This document shows, in pieces, positions 7,886 to 17,439 of a stretch of DNA of 64,000 nucleotides (position 1 is its first letter; every line of letters begins with the position of its first letter). The translations under genes and the position numbers were made by a program. The stretch spans positions 124,001 to 188,000 of the forward strand of contig NZ_JAGHQU010000001.1 in the NCBI RefSeq assembly GCF_017744135.1, given 5' to 3'. The notes under the pieces were generated by a model. It was not told where the DNA came from. It made no database searches and saw nothing but the letters and a program-made list of their open reading frames with translations. The DNA is from Endozoicomonas sp. G2_2. GTDB taxonomy: Bacteria; Pseudomonadota; Gammaproteobacteria; Nevskiales; Salinisphaeraceae.

Positions 7886-8826
7886 CGCGGGCCGTACGCG
7901 CGCGACGCTTCGCGGGCGCGAGGCGCTCGTGTCTTGTGGGCTGGCTCGTGGGGCTGGCCCTGTTTGTTTCGGGCGGCCTGGGCGTGGCGAACGCGCAGCC
8001 CACGCCGCGCGTCGCTGCCATCGACTGGGGCCAGGCCCAGACGCTGATCGCGATCGGCGCGGCGCCGGTTGCCATGGCGCAGATCGCCTCGTATGGCGAC
8101 TGGGTCGGCGGCCCGGCCGTGCCGGATTCGGTACGCGAACTCGGCCTGCGCGTACAGCCGAACATGGAACTGCTGTCGCAGCTGGATCTCGACGCGATCA
8201 CGATCACGCCGATGTACGCGAACTCGCGCACGCGCCTTGCCCAGGTCGCGTCGGTCGAAAGTATCGATGTCTACTACCACGAGGGCTCGGCCTGGGATAA
8301 CACCGTCGAGTCCACCCGCAAGCTCGCCCGGCTGGTGCACCGCGAGGCCGCCGCCGAGCAGCTGATCGAAACGACCCGGGCCGACATCGAGGCGGCGGCC
8401 AGACGCCTGCCTGCCGATCCCGAGCCGCTGCTCGTCATCCAGTTCATCGATGCCCGTCATGTGCGCGTGTTCGGCGACAACAGCCTCATTGGCAACGTCA
8501 TGACCCGCATGGGCGTCGCCAACGCGTGGCAGGAACAGACCAATTTCTGGGGCTTTGCGTTGGTGCCGATCGAGCGCCTCGCGGCGATCGAGAATGCCCG
8601 CATGGCCGTGCTCGATCCCATGCCGGTCGGCGTGGCCGAGGAGATCGCCAGCAGCGTGCTCTGGCAGAGCCTGCCCGCCGTGCGCGACCGGCCGATCCTC
8701 GATCTGCCCGCGGTCTGGAGCTTTGGCGGGCTACCCTCGGCGACGCGTTTCGCGCGCGGACTCGCCGCGGCCTATGATGGCCGCGAGACGGCGGGCGAAA
8801 CCGAGACGCCGGAGAGTGCGCCGTGA
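7882..8826 (+). CDS. fhuD: Periplasmic siderophore-binding protein (FhuD-like)
   Basis: A 314-residue protein starting at GTG 7882, which overlaps the fhuC stop (GTGA). A basic N-region, a hydrophobic stretch LVGWLVGLALFVSGGLGVANA and a cleavage-like AxA give a signal peptide; mature sequence begins near QPTPRVAAIDW. The fold is the FhuD/TroA type of periplasmic binding protein, with the conserved blocks RVAAIDWGQAQTLIAIG, GLRVQPNMELLSQLDLDAI and FGDNSLIGNVM. It hands ferric siderophore, probably hydroxamate type, to FhuB. The open frame extends upstream inside fhuC, but that part is antisense-like and has no role. Confidence 0.9.
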   Translation: MTRAVRARRFAGARRSCLVGWLVGLALFVSGGLGVANAQPTPRVAAIDWGQAQTLIAIGAAPVAMAQIASYGDWVGGPAVPDSVRELGLRVQPNMELLSQLDLDAITITPMYANSRTRLAQVASVESIDVYYHEGSAWDNTVESTRKLARLVHREAAAEQLIETTRADIEAAARRLPADPEPLLVIQFIDARHVRVFGDNSLIGNVMTRMGVANAWQEQTNFWGFALVPIERLAAIENARMAVLDPMPVGVAEEIASSVLWQSLPAVRDRPILDLPAVWSFGGLPSATRFARGLAAAYDGRETAGETETPESAP

Positions 8827-10778
8827 CGCCCACGCGTCTGTGCAGCCTGTTTCTTGTCGTGCTCGGCGTGGCCTGTGTGTGGGCGCTGGCCACGATCATG
8901 CCGGGTGGCCTGGGCATGTTGGCGGCGCCCGGCGATTCTCTGACCGGCATACTGCTGCGCTACAACTGGCTGCCCCGGCTCGTGGCATCGCTGTTGGGCG
9001 GTGCCGGGCTCGCGCTGGCGGGCGTACTCATGCAACAGACGTTGCGCAACCCGCTGGCGGCACCGACGACGCTCGGCGTGGTCAGCGGCGTGCATCTGGC
9101 GTTGTTGCTGGCCACGCTTTTCGCGCCCTGGCTGTTGCTGCATGTGCGTGGCGTGGTGGGTTTTGTCGGCGGCGCGGCCGCCATGGGGCTTGTGTTCGCG
9201 CTCGCCTGGCGACGCGCGCTGGCGCCCACGGTCGTCGTGCTCGCGGGGCTGGTTGTCAATCTCTATCTCGGCGCGCTGGTGGTCGTGCTGCTGCTGTTCA
9301 ATCAGGAAGCGCTGCGCGGGATGATGATCTGGGGCGCCGGTTCGCTGGCCCAGAACAACTGGGACGGCGTGTTCTACCTGCTGCCGCGGCTGGCGATCGG
9401 CGCGTTGGCCGCCACCGCGCTCTCGCGGGCGCTCGCGCTGCTCGATCTCGATGATGTGAACGCGAAGAATCTCGGCGTGTCGCTGCAGTATCTGCGCGCC
9501 GGCGCGCTGGGCGTGGCCGTGTTCGTTGCCTCCGTCGTGGTGGTGGAGCTGGGCGTGATCGGTTTCGTCGGCCTGGCCGCGCCGTCCATCGTGCGTCTGG
9601 CCGGCGCGCGTACGCTCAAGGCGCGGCTGGTCTGGGCGCCGGTGCTCGGTGCGCTGCTGCTCGCGGTGACCGATCAGGTGCTGCAGCTGACCACCCACGA
9701 TTCCGCCGCGCTGATTCCCACCGGCGCCACCACGGCCGCGCTCGGCGCGCCGCTGCTACTGTGGTTGATTCCGCGGCTCAACATGCGCCGGCCGGTGCCG
9801 CAGACCATGGCCGAAGCGCCGACCGTGCGCCTGCGGGCGCCGTCGCGGTTGCTTTTGGCCCTCGTGGTCGCGGCGGCTGCCATGGTGGTGATTGCGCTGC
9901 TCGTCGGCCGCGGTGCCGACGGCTGGACGTGGCCGTTGCAGCTGCCCTGGGCCGAAACCGGCGCCTGGCGTCTGCCGCGCGTGCTCGCGGCCGGCGCCGC
10001 GGGGCTGATGTTGTCGCTGGCGGGCACCATCATTCAGCGCGTGTCGGGCAATCCCATGGCCAGCCCCGAAGTGCTCGGCATCAGTGCCGGTACCGCCATG
10101 GGCGTGCTCGCGGTGATTCTGCTATGGCCGGCGGCCGGTACGTCGGTCATGCTCGGCGCGGGCATTTTCGGCGCCTTCGCGACGCTGGCGCTGCTGGTCG
10201 TACTCAATGCGCGCAGTGACTTCGAGCCCGAGCGCGTGCTGCTCACCGGCATCAGCGTGCTGTTCCTGTTCGACGCGATCTCCAAGATCGTGCTCGCCGG
10301 CAGCGACCCGCGCACCCAGCAGCTGCTGGCCTGGATGTCGGGCACGACCTACTACGTCGATATGCCGCTGGCGCTGACCGTCACCGCACTTGCCGCGGTT
10401 CTGCTGCTGGCGACGCGCCCGCTTGCCGCCTGGCTCGACCTGTTGCCGCTGGGTGTGCCCACGGCACGCGCCCTGGGGGTGAACGTGACCTTCAGCCGAC
10501 TGTTGTTGCTGGCTGTGGTGGCGGTGCTCACCGCGGGCGCGACGCTGGTGGTGGGGCCGCTGAGTTTCGTGGGGCTGCTCGCGCCACATATGGCGCGGCT
10601 GCTGGGGCTTACGCGGGCCCGCGAACAACTGGCGGGCGCGGTCGTCATCGGGGCGCTATTGATGATTCTGGCGGACTGGGCCGGCCGCGTGGTGCTGTTC
10701 CCGAGCGAGATTCCGGCGGGTCTGGTCGCGACCCTGATCGGCGGCAGCTATTTCATGTGGCGGCTGCGGCGCATGTGA
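8823..10778 (+). CDS. fhuB: Ferric-siderophore ABC permease, fused double-length FhuB
   Basis: A 651-residue FecCD-type permease made of two homologous halves of about 325 residues, the arrangement characteristic of FhuB. Each half has around ten membrane helices and the G-x-x-x-P-NPLA motif: LRNPLAAPTTLGVVSG in the first half and SGNPMASPEVLGISAG in the second. EAA-like loops occur at GLAAPSIVRL and GLLAPHMARL. It starts at GTG 8823, overlapping the fhuD stop. It forms the inner-membrane channel with FhuC. It ends facing the receptor gene, with a perfect 14-bp inverted repeat in the gap. Confidence 0.93.
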   Translation: MTPTRLCSLFLVVLGVACVWALATIMPGGLGMLAAPGDSLTGILLRYNWLPRLVASLLGGAGLALAGVLMQQTLRNPLAAPTTLGVVSGVHLALLLATLFAPWLLLHVRGVVGFVGGAAAMGLVFALAWRRALAPTVVVLAGLVVNLYLGALVVVLLLFNQEALRGMMIWGAGSLAQNNWDGVFYLLPRLAIGALAATALSRALALLDLDDVNAKNLGVSLQYLRAGALGVAVFVASVVVVELGVIGFVGLAAPSIVRLAGARTLKARLVWAPVLGALLLAVTDQVLQLTTHDSAALIPTGATTAALGAPLLLWLIPRLNMRRPVPQTMAEAPTVRLRAPSRLLLALVVAAAAMVVIALLVGRGADGWTWPLQLPWAETGAWRLPRVLAAGAAGLMLSLAGTIIQRVSGNPMASPEVLGISAGTAMGVLAVILLWPAAGTSVMLGAGIFGAFATLALLVVLNARSDFEPERVLLTGISVLFLFDAISKIVLAGSDPRTQQLLAWMSGTTYYVDMPLALTVTALAAVLLLATRPLAAWLDLLPLGVPTARALGVNVTFSRLLLLAVVAVLTAGATLVVGPLSFVGLLAPHMARLLGLTRAREQLAGAVVIGALLMILADWAGRVVLFPSEIPAGLVATLIGGSYFMWRLRRM

Positions 10779-10917
10779 CACGATCCCGCAACGCCGGTCG
10801 CCATGACGTGTGGCGATCACCCGGCGTGGGACAGTGCCGCGTGGACGTCGTGGCGCACGGGCTATCCGGCTCTCAGGTCGACTCGCGCGAGGGCGTCGGG
10901 CAGCGGCAGGTGTGCCG

Positions 10918-10948
10918 ATGCCCCGCGGCTGTTGCAGCCGCGGGGCAT
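10918..10948. terminator. Perfect inverted repeat between convergent genes
   Basis: ATGCCCCGCGGCTG and its exact complement flank a TTG loop, giving a 14-bp GC-rich stem. It lies between the ends of fhuB (10778) and the receptor gene (10960) and could stop transcription from both sides. There is no T tract on either strand, so it is not a classical intrinsic terminator. Confidence 0.5.
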
Positions 10949-10959
10949 CCGGGTGTTGC

Positions 10960-13041
10960 TTACCAGCGATAGCTCAGATTGCCGAGCACGCCGCGCGATT
11001 CGCCGTAGTAGCACCAGTAGTCGCAGCTGGCCACGTATTCCTTGTCGAACACATTGGTCACGTTGACCTGGGCACGCCATTGCGGCGATACGTCGTAGCT
11101 GACGGCGGCGTCGAACACGGTGTAGTCGGGCACGGTGATGTCGCCGTCCACGCTTTCGCCCACGTAACGTCCGCCGCCGCCGAGCGTAAGCCCCTCGGCG
11201 ACGTCACCGGCGAAAGCATAGTCGAGCCACAGCGAAGCCTGATGACGCGGAATGAGTGCGGCGCGCAGGTTGCGCTGCTCGACGGATTGATCGACCCGCG
11301 CACTGGTATACGAGTAAGTGGCGGTAGCCTGCAGGCTGTCGGTGAGATAGCCAACGGTCTCGAGTTCCACGCCTTGTGATTCGCGGGTACCAGCCTGGGT
11401 CTGAAAACCGGCCGGCGACGTGATGAGGGTGTTGCTCTCCTCGAGATCGAAAACGGCGAGCGTGGCGTAGCCGTCCCAGCCGTCGGGCGCGTATTTGAGC
11501 CCGGCTTCCCACTGCTGGCCCTCGCGCGGCTCGTAGAGCTCGCCCTCGGCCGTGTTGCGGCCGAGCGGATCGAAGGACTCCGTGTAGCTCAGATACGGCG
11601 ACAGCCCGTTGTCGGCGAGATACATCAGGCCGCCGGAAAACGAGAATTCGTCGTCGTCCGAACGCTGGGTGACGCCGGTGGTGCGGTTCACGTTGTCGGT
11701 CTTGGCGTCGTCGTAGCGCACCCCGCCGAGCAGCACCCAGCGATCGTCGAGACGAAACTGGTTCTGGATATAAAGCCCGGTCTGGCGGGTATCGATAGCG
11801 CGGTCGATGCGCGCGCTTTCGGGCACCGGATCGAAGTTGCCGTACTGCGGATCGAACAGGTCGATCGGCGCGCCGAAGGAGAACAGGTCGGCCTCCTCGC
11901 CGCGGATCTGCAGATCCTGATAATCGAGGCCGATGAGCAGCGTGTTTTCGGTGCGCCGGGTGGCCCAGCGGCCGACGAAGCGGTTGTCCACGGTCCAGCT
12001 TTCGGTGGTGCCGTCACGCAGCGTCAGGCCCCGCGAACCCTCGCGCTCGCCGGAGCGCGCGAGCACGTAGCTGCTGCGCAGGTCGAGATCGAGATGGCTG
12101 TAGCGCAGGTTCTGTTCGAACGTCCAGGTGTCGTTGACCGCATGCTCCAACTCGTAGCCGAGCGCGCTCTGCGTGCGGCGGTCGCGGTCGTAGCCGGGTT
12201 CGCTGTAGTTGGTCTGCGGGTCCACCTTGCCGAAAGGCGTGTCCTGAACGGTGCCGTAGGGCAGTTTGAACGGGTTGGTGGGGATCCCGTCGTCGTGCTG
12301 GAGGCTGGCAAGCAACGTGAGCGACGTGTCGTCGGAGAAATCGATGTTCATGCTCGGCGCAACGTAGACGCGGTCGTTCTCGGTATAGTCGAGATCGCCG
12401 TCGCGCGACTTGTAGAGCCCGACGAGACGGTACTGCACCCGCTCGGATTCGTTCACCGGGCCGGATGTATCGATGCCGATGCGGTGATAGCCGCGCGTGC
12501 CGATGCCGAAATCGACACGGCCGCGCGCCTCGCGCGTCGGGCGTTTGCTCACCGCGTTGATCAGGCCGCCGGGCGGCGCCTCGCCGTAGAGGATGGACGA
12601 CGGCCCCTTGAAGACCTCGACGCGTTCCAGGCCGTAGGGCTCGGGCAGCCACTGGTAGAAACCCTCGCGATAGATGCGCAGGCCGTCCTGGTAGGTCGAT
12701 TGATCGAAGCCGCGGATCTTGAACCAGTCGGTGTTGTTGTCGGCCCCGTAGTGGCCGGACAGCACGCCGGCGCGGTAGCGAAACGCCTCGTCCAGACTCT
12801 GGACGTTGCGCTCCTCGAGCTCCTGCTCGTCGACCACGGAGACCGGGCGCGGTGTTTCGGCCAGCGGGGCCTCGACCTTCAGCGCGGTTTCGGCAATGAC
12901 CAGCGGGGCAAGCACCCCTTCGGACGATGCCGTGTCCTGCGCCAGACCGACCAGCGGCGCAGCAGCCGTCGCGATACCGAGCACGAAACAATGACGATGC
13001 AGCCGAAGCGGCTGGATCCCGGTGAAAGATGCCTTGGACAT
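10960..13041 (-). CDS. TonB-dependent siderophore receptor 1
   Basis: A 693-residue outer-membrane receptor of the FhuA/FhuE/FoxA type. The signal peptide is MSKASF...GLAQD; then come a plug domain (RPVSVVDEQELEERN, then IRGFDQSTYQDGLRIYREGF and ERVEVFKGPSSILYGEAPPG) and a beta-barrel that ends in the Cys pair and aromatic terminus ASCDYWCYYGESRG...YRW. The start at 13041 is chosen because the longer frame begins inside the Fur box. It is the last gene of a Fur-controlled block with the FhuF-like reductase and exporter, and converges with fhuCDB, which probably imports its ligand. Catecholate or hydroxamate specificity cannot be told. Confidence 0.92.
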   Translation of the reverse strand: MSKASFTGIQPLRLHRHCFVLGIATAAAPLVGLAQDTASSEGVLAPLVIAETALKVEAPLAETPRPVSVVDEQELEERNVQSLDEAFRYRAGVLSGHYGADNNTDWFKIRGFDQSTYQDGLRIYREGFYQWLPEPYGLERVEVFKGPSSILYGEAPPGGLINAVSKRPTREARGRVDFGIGTRGYHRIGIDTSGPVNESERVQYRLVGLYKSRDGDLDYTENDRVYVAPSMNIDFSDDTSLTLLASLQHDDGIPTNPFKLPYGTVQDTPFGKVDPQTNYSEPGYDRDRRTQSALGYELEHAVNDTWTFEQNLRYSHLDLDLRSSYVLARSGEREGSRGLTLRDGTTESWTVDNRFVGRWATRRTENTLLIGLDYQDLQIRGEEADLFSFGAPIDLFDPQYGNFDPVPESARIDRAIDTRQTGLYIQNQFRLDDRWVLLGGVRYDDAKTDNVNRTTGVTQRSDDDEFSFSGGLMYLADNGLSPYLSYTESFDPLGRNTAEGELYEPREGQQWEAGLKYAPDGWDGYATLAVFDLEESNTLITSPAGFQTQAGTRESQGVELETVGYLTDSLQATATYSYTSARVDQSVEQRNLRAALIPRHQASLWLDYAFAGDVAEGLTLGGGGRYVGESVDGDITVPDYTVFDAAVSYDVSPQWRAQVNVTNVFDKEYVASCDYWCYYGESRGVLGNLSYRW

Positions 13042-13107
13042 GATGTGCGGCCCCCAGAGAATGCGTTGTTCGCCGGCCGTCACATGGTCGACCCAGCCCC
13101 CAAATCG

Positions 13108-13126
13108 GATGATAATAATTCTCATT
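13108..13126. promoter_or_regulatory. Fur box upstream of receptor 1
   Basis: TGATAAT-A-ATTCTCA (13110-13124) matches the 7-1-7 Fur consensus at 13 of 14 positions. It lies about 70 bases before the receptor start. Confidence 0.85.
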
Positions 13127-13165
13127 ACGAGCGCGCAACTGCCGCGTCGTGCCGGGGGTGTGCCG

Positions 13166-14830
13166 TCAGCCGTCGTGCAGCTGGGCTATGGCATCCCGGC
13201 TGGCGCGCTCGCGCATTGCGCCCGTGAGTTCATGCAGCCGGCCGTCGCGCATTTCCAGCAGCCGATCGGCATGTTCGAAATAGCTGTCGTCATGACTGAT
13301 CGCGAACACGGTATGGCCGCGCTCGCGAAAGGCGGGCAGCAGGTCGCGATAGAACACCCGCCGGAACTGCGGGTCTTGGTCGGCGGCCCATTCGTCGAGC
13401 AGCAGGACGTCGCGGGACTCCGCAAGCGCGAGCATGAGCGCGACACGCTTGCGCTGCCCCTGGGAGAGGCGGGTATCGCGAATCCGCGCGCCGTCGAGAT
13501 CGAGCTTGTCGGTCAGGCCGAGCCGTGCGCGCCAGTCGTCGATGAACGGCTGGCTTGCCGGTGCCCCGTCGACGCTGAGCAGCCGGTCGAACAGATGGAA
13601 ATCGGTGAACACGGCCGTGAACAGGCGTCGATAGGCGGCGCGATCGCTGGCCCGCACCGGCACATCGTCGATACAGATCTCGCCGGAGACCGGGCGGTAC
13701 AGGCCGGTCAGCAGCCGCGCCAGGGTGGTCTTGCCGCTGCCGTTGCCGCCGATCAGAAAGACCAGTTCGCCGCGGCGCAGGGTGAGGTTGATCGGGCCGA
13801 TGCCGAAGCCGCTGTCGCCTTCGGCATGGCCGTAGGCAAAGGTCACATCGCGTAGCTCGATGGTCTTCCACTCGCGCTTGATCGGCGCGGGCGTATCGAA
13901 GCGGGGCTCGTAGTCGGCCAGCGTGAGCGTGGCGAGCTTGTCGAAGGCGACCTGGGCGTTGATGAGCGTCGGCAGGGCGCCGATCGCCTGGATCATGGGC
14001 GTGCGCAGAAACAGGATCGTGAGCGCGTAGGTGGCCGCCACCGAGGTGCTGGCCCAGCCCAGGCCGTTGGCGAGGAAGAACACCACGCCGATGGCGCCGA
14101 GCATCATGATGTTCGCCCAGTTGTTCGCCGACAGATGGAAGGTGTCCGAGCGAATGATGTGATGACGATAGCGGCGCGCGTTCTCGGTATAGACCGAATC
14201 GAACAGCTGCCGTGCGCGGTCGCGGTTCAGGCCCAGTTCCTTGCGGCCGCCGATCACGGTTTCGTAATCCTGCTGGAGCGCATCCTCGGCGTCGCGGACA
14301 TGGCGCAGATGGTAATAGACCCGCTGCACCAGCCAGGCGCCCACCGCCATGGTCAGGCCGATCCATGCGGCGGTGATCACCAGGATCTGTGGTGACAGCC
14401 AGGCGAGATAGCCGATGCTGGCAAGCGTCAGGATCGTGCCCTGTACCAGTTCCGGCAGGCGCACGAAGGCGATGGTCACGTTGCGGATATCCGCCGACAG
14501 GCTGGCCAGCAGCGGCGCGCTGCCAAGCGCGTCGATACGCTCGATATCGGTATCCATGATCCGCTTGACCAGCCGCGATCGCAGGTCGAACACGAACTGA
14601 TGGCCGAGCACGGTCAGCCCGAGCTGGGCGACGAGCGACACGGCGAGCAGGAGCAGAATCAGGCCGAAGAACTGCGGCATCGCCGCCAGCGGGTTGGCCG
14701 TGGTCTCGATCAGGCGCTGATTGATGAACGCGATCACGCCGATGCCCAGCGCAGCGCTTGCGACGCTGGCCACGAGTACGCCGATGAACGCAGCGCGATA
14801 GTCGCGCAGGATCAGACGAAGCAGGGCCAT
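13166..14830 (-). CDS. Cyclic-peptide/siderophore ABC exporter (PvdE/SyrD-like)
   Basis: A 554-residue fused permease-ATPase. Six membrane helices occupy roughly residues 1-290, followed by an ABC domain with Walker [11 protein letters not shown], a variant signature [15 protein letters not shown], Walker [14 protein letters not shown] and switch His in ISHDD. The LSQGQ signature and [11 protein letters not shown] are hallmarks of the cyclic peptide transporter family (SyrD, PvdE, YojI), which export lipopeptides, siderophore precursors or microcins. The ATG at 14830 overlaps the stop of the FhuF-like gene (ATGA). No peptide synthetase is present in the window, so the exported substrate is unknown. 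Confidence 0.85.
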   Translation of the reverse strand: MALLRLILRDYRAAFIGVLVASVASAALGIGVIAFINQRLIETTANPLAAMPQFFGLILLLLAVSLVAQLGLTVLGHQFVFDLRSRLVKRIMDTDIERIDALGSAPLLASLSADIRNVTIAFVRLPELVQGTILTLASIGYLAWLSPQILVITAAWIGLTMAVGAWLVQRVYYHLRHVRDAEDALQQDYETVIGGRKELGLNRDRARQLFDSVYTENARRYRHHIIRSDTFHLSANNWANIMMLGAIGVVFFLANGLGWASTSVAATYALTILFLRTPMIQAIGALPTLINAQVAFDKLATLTLADYEPRFDTPAPIKREWKTIELRDVTFAYGHAEGDSGFGIGPINLTLRRGELVFLIGGNGSGKTTLARLLTGLYRPVSGEICIDDVPVRASDRAAYRRLFTAVFTDFHLFDRLLSVDGAPASQPFIDDWRARLGLTDKLDLDGARIRDTRLSQGQRKRVALMLALAESRDVLLLDEWAADQDPQFRRVFYRDLLPAFRERGHTVFAISHDDSYFEHADRLLEMRDGRLHELTGAMRERASRDAIAQLHDG

Positions 14831-15579
14831 CAGCGGCCGACCGCGGCAGGCGTGGCCGCGTCGTAATGCACGACCCGGGGACAATTGGCGCACAGCCCCC
14901 ATTTCGAGTCCAGATCGCGCATGCAGCACAGCCGCCGGCAGCGCACGATCGGCTCGTCGTTGCCGTCGAGCGCACCGGGCTTGCAGATGCGGTGGGCGCG
15001 GTCGAAAGGGTTGAAGCCGCCGTCCGGCCGCGTGGGCGCATCCAGCAGGGCAGCCGCCAGCGCCACGCGGTCGGCTGGAATCCGGCCCTGGCGTGCCAGC
15101 TCGCCCACCACCCAGTCGTAGTACATCGCGGCGTTGCTCCAGAACACCCGCGCCGACAGCCGGCAGTAGCGCGTCAACGCCTCGACGAACGGGCAGAGCA
15201 GGGCATCGATGAGGGCGGACAGGTCGGCGCCGTCGCCGGCTTTGAAATACGGCGCTTTCACCACGAAGCAACGGGGCGTGGCATCGGCATGCCAGGCAAC
15301 AGCCAGATCGGACCAGGCGCAGGTCAGCCGTTGATCGGTCGCGAGCTGGGCCACCGTGGTCGGGATGATCAGGCGGCTGAAGAACCATTTCGACCACTGC
15401 GACGCCGCGGCGCGATCGTCGTGACAGCCGCGATCCGTCTTGAACGCCGCAAGGCGTTCGGCGAACGCCTCCGCGTCGAGCACGTCGGCGCCGGGCGTCA
15501 TGCGCGCCTCGTGTGGCGCCTGTGCAACGAGCGCGTCGTCGAAACTCTCGAGATGATCGTGAAAATGGCGAGCGAACAT
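14830..15579 (-). CDS. fhuF: FhuF-like siderophore-iron reductase (2Fe-2S)
   Basis: A cytoplasmic ferric reductase of about 249 residues from the start used here. The C-terminal cluster-binding motif CC-x10-C-x2-C is present ([20 protein letters not shown]), the unusual 2Fe-2S ligand set of FhuF, which reduces ferric siderophores to release iron. A GTG start at 15663 would add 28 residues ([10 protein letters not shown]...), but that segment overlaps a Fur box at 15644-15658, so the downstream ATG at 15579 is preferred; neither has a strong ribosome site. It overlaps the exporter by ATGA and heads the operon that ends with receptor 1. Confidence 0.85.
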   Translation of the reverse strand: MFARHFHDHLESFDDALVAQAPHEARMTPGADVLDAEAFAERLAAFKTDRGCHDDRAAASQWSKWFFSRLIIPTTVAQLATDQRLTCAWSDLAVAWHADATPRCFVVKAPYFKAGDGADLSALIDALLCPFVEALTRYCRLSARVFWSNAAMYYDWVVGELARQGRIPADRVALAAALLDAPTRPDGGFNPFDRAHRICKPGALDGNDEPIVRCRRLCCMRDLDSKWGLCANCPRVVHYDAATPAAVGR

Positions 15580-15643
15580 CGCAGCCGGGCCGGTTGGCGT
15601 GGTCCGGGCGGCCGGGGCGCTGGAAGGCGGGCCGTGGTCCGGA

Positions 15644-15658
15644 TGGGAATGATTATCA
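15644..15658. promoter_or_regulatory. Fur box before the FhuF-exporter operon
   Basis: TGGGAAT-G-ATTATCA matches the 7-1-7 Fur consensus at 12 of 14 positions. It lies in the divergent gap between the FhuF-like gene and the monooxygenase, so it could also affect the latter. Confidence 0.7.
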
Positions 15659-15823
15659 GGCACGGTAACCCGCCAGCCCGATCACTGGCCAGCCAACGGC
15701 ATTACCGTGCCGCCAGCGTCGTATCCCAAATCTGACATTGCGCCTTGTCAGAAACAGCGGAAATTGCTATTTTCACTCTCGCAGGCGCTGCCTGCCCCCA
15801 TCCCCGATGCCACGGAGTGCCCC

Positions 15824-17377
15824 ATGGCCGTTTCCGAACTCGTATCCCGTTTCAACCCGCTGTCGAGTCATCCGAAGATCGATACCGACATGCATATCGC
15901 CATTGTCGGTGCGGGTTTCTCCGGCCTGGGCATGGCGATCCGGCTCAAGGAGGCCGGCGTGGACAACTTCACGATTCTAGAGCGCGGCAGCGAGGTCGGC
16001 GGCACCTGGCGCGATAACCACTATCCGGGCGCGGCCTGTGACGTGCACTCGCATCTGTACTCGTTTTCCTTCGAGCAGAGCGCGACCTGGTCGCGCAGCT
16101 TCGGCCAGCAGCCGGAAATTCTCGACTACATCAAGCGGTGTACCGACAAGTACAGGCTGCGCGAGCACGTGCGCTTCGATACCACCATCGTCGGCTCCGA
16201 TTTCGACGAGGAGGCGGGGATATGGCATGTGCACACGGCCGACGGGCAGATGCTGACAGCCAATGTCGTGATCTCGGCGGTCGGCGCGCTGGCGGACCCG
16301 GCGTGGCCCCCTATCGATGGCCTGGACGATTTCGCCGGCAAGCTCATGCACACCGCGAAGTGGGATGACGACTACGACCTGGCCGGCAAGCGCGTCGCGG
16401 TGATCGGTTCCGGCGCGAGCGCGATTCAGGTGGTGCCCGAGGTCGCGAAACAGGCCGACCAGCTTACGGTCTTCCAGCGCACGCCGAGCTGGATCATGCC
16501 CAAACCGGATCGGCCCATTCCCGAGGAAAAGCAGGCCGAATACCGCGACGCGCCGCACAAGCTGCATCGGCGCCGCCTCAAGATCTACTGGATCAACGAA
16601 CTCTTCGCGCCGTTCGTGATTTCGGATTTTGGCCCGCTCAAGCGTGTGGCCGAGAAGATGGCCAAGTCGCACATTCGCAAACAGGTGAAGAGCGCGGCAC
16701 TGCGCGAGCGGGTGACGCCCGACTACAAGATCGGCTGCAAGCGCATCCTGATCTCGAACGACTGGTATCCGGCGCTGCAGCGCGACAACGTCGAGCTGAT
16801 CGCCGACGGCCCGGCGCGCATCACCGAAAACGCCATCGTCACAAAGGACGGCCGAACGATCGAGGTCGACGCCATCGTCTGTGCCACCGGCTTCAAGGTG
16901 CCGAGCAAGGCCGCGCCGTTCCCGGTAACCGGCCGGGGCGGTCTCGATCTCGATACGGCCTGGGACGACGGCGCCGAAGCCTACAAGGGCGTGACCGTGT
17001 CCGGCTTTCCCAACCTGTTCTTTCTGATGGGCCCGAACACCGGCCCGAGCCATACGTCGGTCCTGGCCTTCACCGAACAGCAGATGGATTACACGCTGCA
17101 GGCGATCGACCATATCGCGAAGAAGAAGCTGCGCTTCATCGACGTCAAGAAGTCGGTGCAGGACAAGTTCAACCGCGGTATCCAGTGGCGGATGAAATAC
17201 ACCTCGTGGACTTCTGGCTGTAACAGCTGGTATCTGACGGATTCCGGCAAGAACACGACGCTCTATCCGGGCTTCAACTGGGAGTACCGGCTGCGGCTGA
17301 TGCGGTTCAAGGCCGGGGAGTACGAGGAAGTGAGGCAGGTGGCGTCCCGTGCGGCGGGGGTGCGCAAGGCGGCTTAG
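15824..17377 (+). CDS. Flavin-dependent Baeyer-Villiger monooxygenase (type I)
   Basis: A 517-residue NADPH- and FAD-dependent monooxygenase that would convert ketones to esters or lactones. It has an N-terminal FAD Rossmann motif (IAIVGAGFSGLG), a GGTWRDNHYPGAACD block, the type I fingerprint FAGKLMHTAKWD (FxGxxxHxxxW[PD]), an NADPH Rossmann motif (VAVIGSGASAIQ) and the late ATGF motif. The start is set by GGAG seven bases upstream of ATG 15824; a 39-residue longer frame lacks such a site. It is transcribed alone, divergent from the FhuF operon. Similar enzymes include hydroxyacetophenone-type and cyclohexanone-type BVMOs. Substrate unknown. Confidence 0.9.
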   Translation: MAVSELVSRFNPLSSHPKIDTDMHIAIVGAGFSGLGMAIRLKEAGVDNFTILERGSEVGGTWRDNHYPGAACDVHSHLYSFSFEQSATWSRSFGQQPEILDYIKRCTDKYRLREHVRFDTTIVGSDFDEEAGIWHVHTADGQMLTANVVISAVGALADPAWPPIDGLDDFAGKLMHTAKWDDDYDLAGKRVAVIGSGASAIQVVPEVAKQADQLTVFQRTPSWIMPKPDRPIPEEKQAEYRDAPHKLHRRRLKIYWINELFAPFVISDFGPLKRVAEKMAKSHIRKQVKSAALRERVTPDYKIGCKRILISNDWYPALQRDNVELIADGPARITENAIVTKDGRTIEVDAIVCATGFKVPSKAAPFPVTGRGGLDLDTAWDDGAEAYKGVTVSGFPNLFFLMGPNTGPSHTSVLAFTEQQMDYTLQAIDHIAKKKLRFIDVKKSVQDKFNRGIQWRMKYTSWTSGCNSWYLTDSGKNTTLYPGFNWEYRLRLMRFKAGEYEEVRQVASRAAGVRKAA

Positions 17378-17439
17378 TATCTGGCGGCGTCCGGGGTCGG
17401 TGCTTATTGGTGTGAGGTTCGGAGCTTCGAGTTTGGTTT

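Noticed and set aside
7066-8826. Single 586-residue frame covering fhuC and fhuD
   Set aside because: The first part reads fhuC out of frame; real fhuD starts at GTG 7882.
10918-10948. Small ncRNA gene from the strong hairpin
   Set aside because: A stem alone between convergent genes is better explained as a transcription barrier; there is no promoter.
13166-15397. 743-residue exporter
   Set aside because: The N-terminal part is the FhuF gene read in another frame; ATG 14830 is coupled to the FhuF stop.
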